Assembly: GCA_964442605.1 (NCBI GenBank) | Contig: CAYTZR010000016.1 | Location: forward strand, 1-41,637 | Direction: 5' to 3' | Length of the DNA: 41,637 nt | From: Monoglobus sp964442605 | GTDB lineage: Bacteria > Bacillota > Clostridia > Monoglobales > Monoglobaceae | Part shown: one piece after another, positions 9,501 through 16,907 of the stretch | How positions within the stretch are numbered: position 1 is the stretch's first letter | How the letters are laid out: the number at the start of each line of letters is the position of its first letter | Notes under the pieces: model-generated | Told to the model about the DNA's origin: nothing | Database searches by the model: none | What the model saw: the letters and a program-made list of their open reading frames with translations, nothing else | Position numbers and translations under genes: made by a program

Positions 9501-12500
9501 GCTTTAACTTCCTTTACATTCGACAGCGGTACTATGTTATCCGTACCGTCCCAGATAAACAGCTTCGTTACACCGCTTTCCGGCTCCTGATACGTAAATG
9601 TATCCTTACCATCGGCGGCAATCTCAAACTTATCGAATTTTGTCAATTCCTTTTCGCTGCTATCAGCATATGTCGCGACAAAAAGCTCCGCGCCGCTCAC
9701 TTTTCCGGTAGATGAATAATCAACATACAAATTTCCCAGATCATCAAAATATGTCTCGTTGATTGTATATACAGTATCTCCCGACGGTTCGGGCGTTGCC
9801 GTTACCACAGGTTCCGGTGTTGCCGTTACCGCAGGCTCGGGTGTCGCGGTAGACGGATCTGAACTATAAAATCTCAGGTACGCGAAGTTGCCGCAAAAAT
9901 AACCGCTTGTTACTGTTGATTCAATCGTCACACTGCCGGAAACATCCTTTGTTGTTAAATCGGCGGTGAATGTTCCAAACGGAGTCCATCCTCCTGTTGT
10001 AACGTCCGTAAGAGACGCAACCTCAGTTCCTCCAACCTTTACAACAACATTGGAAGATCCTTGGTTCGAAACAACAACGTCTACCTTATCATAACCGGTA
10101 TTTGACAAATCAATCTCAGCCATCCTAAGCTCGCCGTAGCCGTTGCTGCCGGGATAGAAGTAATCCGGTCTTAGTAAAGTTATACCATTTACAGTATCAC
10201 TTACCATTTTAGCTTGGCTTGTGCTTTGTATTATAGAACTGTTACCGAATAACATCGTTGTTGAGCCGTCATCATTTTTAACAGCTGTACCATAAGCAAC
10301 GCTCGGATCTTCCGTAGGCTTAGGTGTAGCCGTCGGCTTCGGCACCTGTGTGGCAATGGGTTCGTCCGTAACCACTCTCTTGTAGGTCACCGTCACATTA
10401 TGAATTTCAAACTTTTCGCTTCCCGGATAGATTGCCATATACAGCTTGCCCTTCTCATACTGTGAGGGGAAAGTTTCGAAGGTATATGAGGACTCCGCAT
10501 TCGTACCGGAACCCGATGCCGAGATCGTCTGCGTCTTGTAGTCTATGTTGACCGCCGTCTTTGACAGCGTCTTTGTGTCAAACTTGCCGCACGCGTTCAG
10601 CCACTGATCGGGTCCGTTGCTCGAGCCGCTGTAGCCCTGTGCCGAGTCAACATAATCCAGCTGATTCCAATGCCCGAGCTTGCCAAGCAAAAATCTTGAG
10701 TTAACCCCGCTCGTACTGCACGTATCGGCAGGCTCTGTCGAGAGAATATCGATAAATCCGCTGCCGGTTGTCGATTGAGTTACGTCCAAATAATAGCTTA
10801 CACTAATCTGATCTGAAGTCAAATAGCTCGTATCCGTTTGCGACAGCTTTTCAAGCTCCGCCTTAACAAGCGCGATCAAGTCATACTTCTGAACGCCGTC
10901 CGTTGAACTGTAATCAATTCCTACATCAAGCGAGTAATCTATCTGACTCTGAGCTGTAACGTCGAGTTTTACATCCTTCCCTGTGACACCGGTAACCGTT
11001 GTAACTCCGTCAGTCGGCGTAATTACCGTTACCTCGTCGCTCTCCGGAACGACCTTAACGTCATATACTATACCTGCCGCTGTTGCCGGTATATTATCAA
11101 TTGTAGCCGTCGCGGTTGTTGCACCGGCGGGAACCTTGACCGTATATTTCTTTATTACCGCCCCGTTATACGAGATCGTAATATTATAGTTAGAGTCTGT
11201 TTCAAGAGATGTTGACGCCGTAATTGTGACAGGAATATTAAACACGTCTGTCGTATTCGTTGTCGGTGTTATAGTAACCGGAATTTCCTTCTTGTCTCCG
11301 AACTTTGTGGCATCGTTCATCGCATAGAGTATTATACTCGACTCAATGGACTCTTCTCCCGCAGCCGGACGTATAACTGTGATCTTCGTGCCGTCCTCCG
11401 ACACCTGAACATTGTCGGAATTTGACTCCCACTTATACGTAATTCCGCTCGGCGCCGTGGGTAGAGCAAACGTTGTCTCCTCGTTTGATGGGATCGTAAG
11501 GTCAACTGAAGCTATAGCCGCATCAACCTCTTTAAGATATGTCTCGCCGAAGTTCATCGGATCCCAATCATCGGTATAAGCGCTGTCGCACTCAGCTGAG
11601 AAGTAGTTCCTCGGATTGAACTCAAGTACCTGCCACTCATCGAGAACTGTTCCCATGCCGGGTCCGCCTTCCTCAACAGACTTGTTAACAACACGCTGTG
11701 AAAAATCAACAGCCGCGCCGCTTATATTGGTTGTACCGTACTCATAGCTGCGCGATAATCCGTTCTCTGCTCCAAATCTGCGCCATCCCAACGGATCGAG
11801 TACAAAATTCGAGTTTCCGACTGAGGCATTATCATCGATAACACATTTGTAATATGTTACCTGAGAGCCTGCCTGCCACGGTCCGCCAAAGTTATTTGTT
11901 CCATTGTTGTCCCTCATGTTATAAAGGGTGCAGTTATAGAACAAATATCCGTACTTCCTTGTCGTGCTGTGACCGCCCACGGCAATAGGAGAACCGTATG
12001 ACTTATCCGAAAATCCCTCAAGTCCGAGCTTGCAGTTATCAAATACCGCAGTCGCACCGCCGTAAATATAATCGGTTCCGCCGATTATTTCGCAGTTTTT
12101 GAAGTAAGCTCTTCCGCCTGCTGCGTAAAGCGAGTCCTGACCGCCTCTGATACGAACATTTTCGAATGTAACCTTATCTCCGCCATAGTACGAAACCGCG
12201 TGACCTCTCTCGTTGAACACACTTGAGCGAGCAAGCCAAGCGCTCTGACCCGCCGTTAGAGTGTTGCTCTTTATATACGTCTCGTATGCTGATTTCGTAA
12301 CACCGCCGCTCATAGAAGCAATCGGTTCTTCCTCGGTATACTCCGTGCAGTTTGCAAGTGCGCTTCTGTCAGGAAGATCGGGGAAAGTATCATTCGGCGT
12401 CAAATGAGCGTCCTTCTCGCCCTGTGTAGCGAAAAGGGGAACACTGTTTACGATATTGAAATCTTTAACCGTAATGTTTTCCGCCTTATTTCTTATGATA

Positions 12501-13090
12501 AGCGCAGCCATCTTATTCATGCCGCCCGTATTACCGAGGCACTGTTCGCTGCTTACCGTCTGTGTATGCGACTCACCGTTTAAGTCGGTATACGTAAGGG
12601 TTGTGCCGGCCGGAATCGTCTCGCCTATCGCATATGTTTTACCGGTACTGTCCGCCGGCGGATATTTATACCAATCAATATCGGGATTGTAAGAACCGCT
12701 CAGGTCGCAATTGCCCGCTGCGTAGCCTGTGCAATAATACCAGTGCAGGTCTACAACGCCTTCTGTTCCGGGAGTTTGCTGAAGCGTTATGTACTTAACA
12801 TTGTCAAAAACAACCTGCTCCTCATAATCGCCCGGGTTTACGTTGATTATAACCCTATCATCCTCGGACTGAGGATTGATTTCCGCCGCCTTTGTGACAG
12901 CATCACAAATAGTGTTAAATGTTGTGTCGCTTACCGCAGCGCTCTGATCAACCGTGAGGGTTGTCACCCCGGACGCTGCCTCTGCTGTTCCGCTTGTTTC
13001 CTGCTCCGCGGATACTATCGTCACACCCGTAAGCATTGTGACAAGCATCGCAACGGCAAGAACCAAGCTTACCAATCGTCTTTTAACCAT
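6533..13090 (-). CDS. Giant secreted pectin methylesterase (CE8) / rhamnogalacturonan acetylesterase (CE12) with SLH anchor
   Basis: Exported enzyme of 2,185 residues that should strip methyl esters from homogalacturonan and acetyl groups from rhamnogalacturonan I at the cell surface. Order seen: signal peptide (1-30); CE8 beta-helix (about 45-480) with QDS near 317 and GGTDYIYG near 338; Ig-like module (525-610); beta-sandwich (615-715); unrecognised module (716-900); Thr/Pro linker; CBM6-like module (920-1075); TPEP linker; FIWD-containing module (1106-1195); CE12 N-domain (1200-1395); SGNH esterase (1400-1630) with GDST, GGRA, HSAHND and DGTH; SLH repeat (1675-1740); inserted beta module (1745-2010); further SLH sequence (2012-2165). 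The CE8 GRPW motif reads GGPW (Gly about 403), so its activity is uncertain. ATG 13090 is chosen for AAGGAGG and the immediate signal peptide. Confidence 0.9.
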   Translation of the reverse strand: MVKRRLVSLVLAVAMLVTMLTGVTIVSAEQETSGTAEAASGVTTLTVDQSAAVSDTTFNTICDAVTKAAEINPQSEDDRVIINVNPGDYEEQVVFDNVKYITLQQTPGTEGVVDLHWYYCTGYAAGNCDLSGSYNPDIDWYKYPPADSTGKTYAIGETIPAGTTLTYTDLNGESHTQTVSSEQCLGNTGGMNKMAALIIRNKAENITVKDFNIVNSVPLFATQGEKDAHLTPNDTFPDLPDRSALANCTEYTEEEPIASMSGGVTKSAYETYIKSNTLTAGQSAWLARSSVFNERGHAVSYYGGDKVTFENVRIRGGQDSLYAAGGRAYFKNCEIIGGTDYIYGGATAVFDNCKLGLEGFSDKSYGSPIAVGGHSTTRKYGYLFYNCTLYNMRDNNGTNNFGGPWQAGSQVTYYKCVIDDNASVGNSNFVLDPLGWRRFGAENGLSRSYEYGTTNISGAAVDFSQRVVNKSVEEGGPGMGTVLDEWQVLEFNPRNYFSAECDSAYTDDWDPMNFGETYLKEVDAAIASVDLTIPSNEETTFALPTAPSGITYKWESNSDNVQVSEDGTKITVIRPAAGEESIESSIILYAMNDATKFGDKKEIPVTITPTTNTTDVFNIPVTITASTSLETDSNYNITISYNGAVIKKYTVKVPAGATTATATIDNIPATAAGIVYDVKVVPESDEVTVITPTDGVTTVTGVTGKDVKLDVTAQSQIDYSLDVGIDYSSTDGVQKYDLIALVKAELEKLSQTDTSYLTSDQISVSYYLDVTQSTTGSGFIDILSTEPADTCSTSGVNSRFLLGKLGHWNQLDYVDSAQGYSGSSNGPDQWLNACGKFDTKTLSKTAVNIDYKTQTISASGSGTNAESSYTFETFPSQYEKGKLYMAIYPGSEKFEIHNVTVTYKRVVTDEPIATQVPKPTATPKPTEDPSVAYGTAVKNDDGSTTMLFGNSSIIQSTSQAKMVSDTVNGITLLRPDYFYPGSNGYGELRMAEIDLSNTGYDKVDVVVSNQGSSNVVVKVGGTEVASLTDVTTGGWTPFGTFTADLTTKDVSGSVTIESTVTSGYFCGNFAYLRFYSSDPSTATPEPAVTATPEPVVTATPEPSGDTVYTINETYFDDLGNLYVDYSSTGKVSGAELFVATYADSSEKELTKFDKFEIAADGKDTFTYQEPESGVTKLFIWDGTDNIVPLSNVKEVKAVKSEYNIDFTAMTEVPVYSEASGQGFVETSDAIMPSGYERQVAPTSNISISSDGASVTESDGSYLHYTSKSSKVTGPDGSEYSYDADDYNYGGLIYRIDTGAAGAYHIEVEVTGTSSDTKVAPTGMEAGRLTGTSNWDNCGQVPRTVSASWSGSVWSYDFATGEDFVEIEVEPAALPTSSAPQTVGIKSIKVTPLDVNSAGDKPTIHILGDSTQKAYSFNETISSWGQTLKNYFDLSKVNVVNYSMGGRAMKSNYNEGRFDEVLISGKAGDYVFIHSAHNDETVSLGRFDRGSSVGSVLATNNENYNRWLDMYVSAIKARGMIPVLVTAMPRTSSGKYSESTLKPNGFNPDSPANMRTKAASDSEVGLVELYAGAKKYIDSLDSTEIFYIYNTYEAGETPAQNSANGTNGDGTHYRESAAKQWCRIMLQSIYDQANSTDDTYADKAIMQDLVSLMPESVKNAAKSGDWSAVYPEMASDVSAVGIVPGATKQSKDNYYYRTNIEKALELGVLHKDTDNNFKPTQVITVGEFARGVEKAFGLEENSLTNYTKSYSELKATAAAAGEAETVEPEAEIDTENAVTAADEYTITVQQPEGGTVTIYNDSAYKTKTTDITSSVEANQVLSDNEYYTFTAPSEIVKKTDKSGVFADNSEITTSAIEIRNNGTKQPIYAAKADGVLTLYLMFVDHKLITCENTTDGVKTTKYINNTEIAGTTQTNYYNSVTFNVQAGKTYQVYTNGGTGRLFGIQYSSTDYPQSTESLVVNPGDTVRVVAEPNDYYINNSIIVNGETIATGKEGTFEATSNATVTAKFTKEPDLVEKTPIATDAALTREAMAAILYDAYQLADKTNMDQYISQNGGVPSPDDPNYDPNIKYEGTPYIPLAGWGTLTDKADIDEALFQKFKAAYNLGLIRSEQGIARGSIACGNVLEPKTEVTRAKAAKALVFCYILTQPLSNESQLIPDNHNYAAELAADIATPNPDAPSTPIGAE
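9785..9852 (-). repeat. In-gene linker repeat coding for ATPEP units
   Basis: A roughly 30-bp DNA unit (plus-strand core GTTGCCGTTACC) recurs inside the giant gene and encodes three TATPEP-type units. It is a flexible Thr/Pro linker between the CBM6-like module and the FIWD module, common in secreted modular enzymes, and is not a CRISPR. Confidence 0.8.
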
Positions 13091-13107
13091 TTCGTTTCCT
13101 CCTTTTA

Positions 13108-13125
13108 TTGCATACACCGATGCAA
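13108..13125. promoter_or_regulatory. Small dyad between promoter and ribosome site of the CE8-CE12 giant
   Basis: TTGCAT and ATGCAA flank a 6-bp centre. It lies in the 5' untranslated region, a few bases after the predicted transcription start and just before AAGGAGG. It could be an operator or a small RNA hairpin; it may also be chance. Confidence 0.35.
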
Positions 13126-13138
13126 ATTTTATGCTTAT

Positions 13139-13166
13139 ATTATATCATTGCCAAAAATAAAGTCAA
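13139..13166 (-). promoter_or_regulatory. Promoter of the CE8-CE12 giant
   Basis: On the minus strand: TTGACT (13161-13166), a 16-bp spacer and TATAAT (13139-13144) preceded by TG at the extended -10 position. Transcription should start near 13132, giving an untranslated leader of about 42 nt. Confidence 0.7.
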
Positions 13167-13199
13167 TAGCCAGATAAATTTATTTTTATAATACCAATT

Positions 13200-13234
13200 C
13201 ACAATATTTCTGTTATGCTAACATAAATATTGTG
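13200..13234. promoter_or_regulatory. 35-bp dyad between the ABC genes and the giant's promoter
   Basis: CACAATATTT pairs with AAATATTGTG, and inside it TGTTA pairs with TAACA around a TGC centre, with one mismatch. It ends about 34 bp upstream of the giant's -35 box and starts about 24 bp after the ABC gene stop. It could be the terminator of the ABC operon, though its T-tract is poor, or an upstream operator of the giant gene. Confidence 0.5.
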
Positions 13235-13257
13235 ATATGCTTTAAGATATTTCCGGA

Positions 13258-14991
13258 CTACATTCCTGCGTTCAGCTTCACCAAGCTCGAATATATGCCC
13301 GGTATTGCCTTGAGCTGCTCATGTGTTCCCTTTTGTTCCACTCTGCCATGCTCTATAACATAAATCACATCGGCGTTTTCGATTGTTGTCAGCCTATGCG
13401 CAACTACTATGACGGTCCTGTTTTTCATCAACGCCTCAATACTCTTCTGGACTATTTGCTCATTTTCGGTATCAAGAGCCGATGTCGCTTCGTCCAGAAG
13501 CAATATAGGAGCGTTTTTCAAAAATGCCCTAGCTATGGCAATTCTCTGCCTCTGTCCGCCCGACAGACTCTCTCCGCGCTCTCCCACAAGCGTATCATAG
13601 CCGCTGCTCATCTCCGAGATAAATTCATGAGCGTTCGCTGCCTTTGCCGCTGCGATAATCTCCTCATCAGACGCACCGGGTTTGCCGTAGCTTATGTTTT
13701 CCTTAACGGTTGTGTCAAACAGGTATGCATCCTGGGGAACATACGCGATCAAATCTCTGACTTCATCTATGTTGTACGAGTCCATATTTCTGCCGCAAAA
13801 GTAGATCTTGCCTTCAGCTATTTTATAAAAACCCGAAAGCAGCTTTATAACCGTACTCTTTCCACCGCCGCTGGGCCCTACCAAAGCGGCAACCTCGCCC
13901 TTCTCCACCGTAAGACTTAATTTGTCCAATACACTGCCGCTGTCATCGTCATAAGAAAAGCTTACGTTCTCAAAGGATATAAAATCATCGCTTACATCTT
14001 CGTCATGAGACATTGTCGCCTTGCGCACCTCTTTGCTTTGATCGAATATCTCATGTATCAGCTCGGATGCCGCAATACATTCCTGCATCATGCCCCACGT
14101 AGTGCCGAATGTCAAAAGCATGCTGCTGACATTGCTCTGCACGCTTAAAATCGCAAACACGGTTCCAAAGTCGCAATAACCCATCGCCGCCATAACCGCG
14201 CCTATGGTAATAAGTACAAAGTTATTTACAAAGTTCAGCAGCTGACTTATGCCGTCAATTATGCCGATCTTTGACATACGCTTTACTCTCAGTCCCGCGA
14301 CGCTGTCGTTTCTCTCCTCATATCTGCCCAGCGCCGAACTGTCGGAGTCATATAATTTTATTATTCGAAATCCCGCGAGCAAATCGGAAAGCCGGCTTAA
14401 AAGCTCTGATTCACGCCTCTGTATCTCTCCGCCAATTCGTCTGAGAGGCTCCGAAAATTTCAGATTGACCAGAAACGTGACGGTACATGTCGCGAGGGAT
14501 ATAAGACCCAGCCTTAAGTCAAGAACCATAATAAATACGCACGATGCAACTCCTCCCAGCACGGCATAGGCGACGTTTGGAAAATAATTGGTGTACGCGC
14601 GTTTCATATTTTCAACATTGCTGTTAAGTCTGAAAATGCTGTCGGCGCTGTGATTTTTTTCAAAATATCCAACCGACAAAAACTCCATATGTCTGAACAA
14701 ATTCACTCTCATATCATACATAATGTGTCTTATTGAACGCATCTTAAAATACTGACTGACCGGAACGTCCAGCAAATAAGCCGCCAAAGCGATTAAGCCA
14801 AACACAACCGCGGATTTAAACTCACTGTAATCCATAGATGTAACCGAGTTCACCACGCCTTTGTTAAGCATGGCAAAGAACATATCCGCAGAGTAAGTAA
14901 GCAGACCTCCGAGAAGAACGGTTGAAAAATATGCCCTCTTATGTTTGCCAATCAGCGAAAGGCAATTCCTCAGTCCGTTTATCACCCTCAT
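13258..14991 (-). CDS. ABC transporter half-protein (permease-ATPase fusion), second of a pair
   Basis: Exporter-type ABC half-transporter of 577 residues. An N-terminal membrane domain with about six hydrophobic segments (1-310) is fused to an ATPase domain. The ATPase shows Walker A GPSGGGKST, Q-loop YVPQDAYLF, signature LSGGQRQR, Walker B LLLDEATSALD with the catalytic Glu intact, and switch VVAHR. The start overlaps the stop of the upstream half by four bases (ATGA), so the two very likely form a heterodimer like BmrCD or LmrCD. Unlike many such heterodimers, neither half shows a degenerate Walker B. It sits between two pectinase giants with no substrate-binding protein, arguing against sugar import. 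Substrate unknown. Confidence 0.9.
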   Translation of the reverse strand: MRVINGLRNCLSLIGKHKRAYFSTVLLGGLLTYSADMFFAMLNKGVVNSVTSMDYSEFKSAVVFGLIALAAYLLDVPVSQYFKMRSIRHIMYDMRVNLFRHMEFLSVGYFEKNHSADSIFRLNSNVENMKRAYTNYFPNVAYAVLGGVASCVFIMVLDLRLGLISLATCTVTFLVNLKFSEPLRRIGGEIQRRESELLSRLSDLLAGFRIIKLYDSDSSALGRYEERNDSVAGLRVKRMSKIGIIDGISQLLNFVNNFVLITIGAVMAAMGYCDFGTVFAILSVQSNVSSMLLTFGTTWGMMQECIAASELIHEIFDQSKEVRKATMSHDEDVSDDFISFENVSFSYDDDSGSVLDKLSLTVEKGEVAALVGPSGGGKSTVIKLLSGFYKIAEGKIYFCGRNMDSYNIDEVRDLIAYVPQDAYLFDTTVKENISYGKPGASDEEIIAAAKAANAHEFISEMSSGYDTLVGERGESLSGGQRQRIAIARAFLKNAPILLLDEATSALDTENEQIVQKSIEALMKNRTVIVVAHRLTTIENADVIYVIEHGRVEQKGTHEQLKAIPGIYSSLVKLNAGM

Positions 14992-16730
14992 GATTTGTCA
15001 CCTCCCGAGCTGTTCAGTCTTGCGTAAACGCCGTCCGACTTCATAAGCTCGTCATGGGTTCCGCACTCCGCGACAACGCCGTTCTCAATTACCGCAATTC
15101 TGTCGGCATCCTTTATCGTTGAGAGCCTATGCGCCACGACAAGCACGGTTCTGCCTGAGCTTAAATTGTCAATTGCCCTTTGCACCTCTGCCTCCGCTTT
15201 TACGTCAAGAGCCGATGTTGCCTCGTCAAGCAGCAGTATAGGCGCGTTTTTGAGTATTGCCCTTGCGATTGATATGCGCTGTATCTGTCCGCCCGAAAGA
15301 CGGCAGCCGCGCTCCCCAACCTTTGTGTCATAGCCATGCTCGGTTTCCTGAATGAAGTCATGAGCGTATGCCGCCTTTGCCGCCGCGACAACCTCATCTC
15401 GGGTTGCCCCCGGCTTTCCCATGGCAATATTTTCATAAATTGAAATCGGGAAAAGATACGCCTCCTGCGACACATACGAAATAAGCCCGCGCATTGACTT
15501 AAGCTCTCTTTCGTTAATATCAATTCCGCCGATTAAAATTTTGCCGGAGCTTGGCTTATAAAATCCGCATACCAGTCCAAGCAACGTGCTTTTACCGCAT
15601 CCGCTCGCTCCGGCAAAGCCTACCTCCTCGCCCATCTTCACCTTGAGATTAAGTCCCTTCAACACGGGCTTATCAGCTTCATATCCGAACTCAACATCCT
15701 TGAACTCTATAACAGGAGTATCCGCGCTGAGAATATGGGATGTGTCGCCTCCGCTTCTCTCACACGGCTCATTGATTATTGAAAATAAACGATCTGCGGA
15801 CGCGGACGCAGCACGAACATTAAAGAACATTTGAAACGAACGAATAAGAGGATTGAGCATCTGACCAAGCAGACTTAAAAACGCGATGAGCGAGCCTAAG
15901 CTTAACCGCCCGTTAAAACAGAGCCAGCCGCCAAAGATCAGACAAATAAACACCGGAATATTTCGCGCAAGACTGAAAAACAACGAGCCCTTACACAAAA
16001 CCACGTCATTGCTCATTGCCATATTAGTGGCGCGCTTGATACCGGAATTATACTTATGAGCCAGCTCATCTTCAATATTATACGACTTGACAACGGATAT
16101 TCCGCCGACCATATCCGATACCGTGTTGCAGACCTCTCCCAGATACTTCATATACCTATTGGAACGTGTCTTGAACGGAACCGCGAAGCTCGATCCTATC
16201 GGGACCAAAATCGGCAGCGTACACAAGCACGCCGCAAACAGCATAGGACTCATCTTCAGCATGAAAACGGTATAAAAAACAATTGTAAAGGGAAACTGCA
16301 AAAGATTAATAAAGTCGTTTTCCATAAAGCTCTGCACCGCGTCGGCGTCAGCGCTCATTTTTGATAAAAGCTCACCGCTTCTTTGAGAGTTCATATAATC
16401 CATCGGAATTTCCGCAATCCTGCGGGCGCTGTCACGTTTTATATCATGGATTACTCCGGTTGAAAACCGACCCGAAGCGTATCGGGTTATAAATACGCAA
16501 ACCATAATACACGCGATAACAGCAACCGCGCGCAGAAATAGCCCCGATATCATATTAAGATTACCCGACTGCGCCAAATCGACTATCTCACGCAAATAAT
16601 CCGCCTTGCGAATTTCAAGATATGAAAACAATATCGCAGCTAAAACCGCCGCAACAGCCCAACCGAAGTATATCCTGCTGTACCTTATTATTTTTTTATA
16701 GTTTTTAGGACTTTTCTTATCTTTGCTCAT
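14988..16730 (-). CDS. ABC transporter half-protein (permease-ATPase fusion), first of a pair
   Basis: First half of the exporter pair, 580 residues. A basic N-terminus (KDKKSPKNYKK) precedes about six membrane segments. The ATPase has Walker A GASGCGKST, Q-loop YVSQEAYLF, signature LSGGQIQR, Walker B LLLDEATSALD and VVAHR, all apparently competent. No ribosome site is visible before the ATG, and the best promoter would start transcription at the ATG itself, so the message may be leaderless. Its role beside the pectinases may be export of a peptide or drug, or may be unrelated to pectin. Confidence 0.9.
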   Translation of the reverse strand: MSKDKKSPKNYKKIIRYSRIYFGWAVAAVLAAILFSYLEIRKADYLREIVDLAQSGNLNMISGLFLRAVAVIACIMVCVFITRYASGRFSTGVIHDIKRDSARRIAEIPMDYMNSQRSGELLSKMSADADAVQSFMENDFINLLQFPFTIVFYTVFMLKMSPMLFAACLCTLPILVPIGSSFAVPFKTRSNRYMKYLGEVCNTVSDMVGGISVVKSYNIEDELAHKYNSGIKRATNMAMSNDVVLCKGSLFFSLARNIPVFICLIFGGWLCFNGRLSLGSLIAFLSLLGQMLNPLIRSFQMFFNVRAASASADRLFSIINEPCERSGGDTSHILSADTPVIEFKDVEFGYEADKPVLKGLNLKVKMGEEVGFAGASGCGKSTLLGLVCGFYKPSSGKILIGGIDINERELKSMRGLISYVSQEAYLFPISIYENIAMGKPGATRDEVVAAAKAAYAHDFIQETEHGYDTKVGERGCRLSGGQIQRISIARAILKNAPILLLDEATSALDVKAEAEVQRAIDNLSSGRTVLVVAHRLSTIKDADRIAVIENGVVAECGTHDELMKSDGVYARLNSSGGDKS

Positions 16731-16737
16731 AATTCAT

Positions 16738-16766
16738 ATTGTGTCACTTATCTTATTTGATGTCAA
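16738..16766 (-). promoter_or_regulatory. Candidate promoter of the ABC pair, predicting a leaderless message
   Basis: Perfect TTGACA (16761-16766), a 17-bp spacer and CACAAT (16738-16743; 4 of 6 to consensus). The usual 6-7 nt to the start point places +1 at or next to the ATG at 16730. Confidence 0.45.
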
Positions 16767-16830
16767 GCGTCAAGACTGAAATTAATATTACAAAGCAGCA
16801 AATCGGACAAAAAATCAGTAAAATAACAAG

Positions 16831-16863
16831 AAATTAAACGCCCTATCCTTATCGGACAGGGCG
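16831..16863 (-). terminator. Terminator after the GH95-CE8 giant
   Basis: Minus strand: CGCCCTGTCC pairs with GGATAGGGCG (one G-T pair) around GATAA, followed by TTTAATTT. It follows directly on copy B of the shared 42-nt element. Confidence 0.75.
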
Positions 16864-16865
16864 CA

Positions 16866-16907
16866 AATCGGGAAGAAATCTATTAATAATTTTTAAAAAT
16901 ATTAAGC
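16866..16907 (-). repeat. Copy B of a 42-nt 3' element shared by both giant genes
   Basis: Differs from 6473-6514 at only 4 of 42 positions and starts right at the stop codon of the GH95-CE8 gene. A GC-rich hairpin follows with only two bases between. The two proteins have unrelated C-termini, so the match does not come from a conserved coding end. Confidence 0.8.

Noticed and set aside
9780..9855. CRISPR-like regularly spaced repeat
   Set aside because: It is in frame inside the giant gene and codes for a Thr-Pro-Glu-Pro linker; there are no unique spacers.
12743..13177. Plus-strand frame overlapping the start of the CE8-CE12 gene
   Set aside because: It runs antisense through the signal-peptide region and promoter of a well-supported gene and has no family features.
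13258..16730. Sugar importer for pectin fragments
   Set aside because: Each protein fuses membrane and ATPase domains in exporter order, and no binding-protein gene is present.
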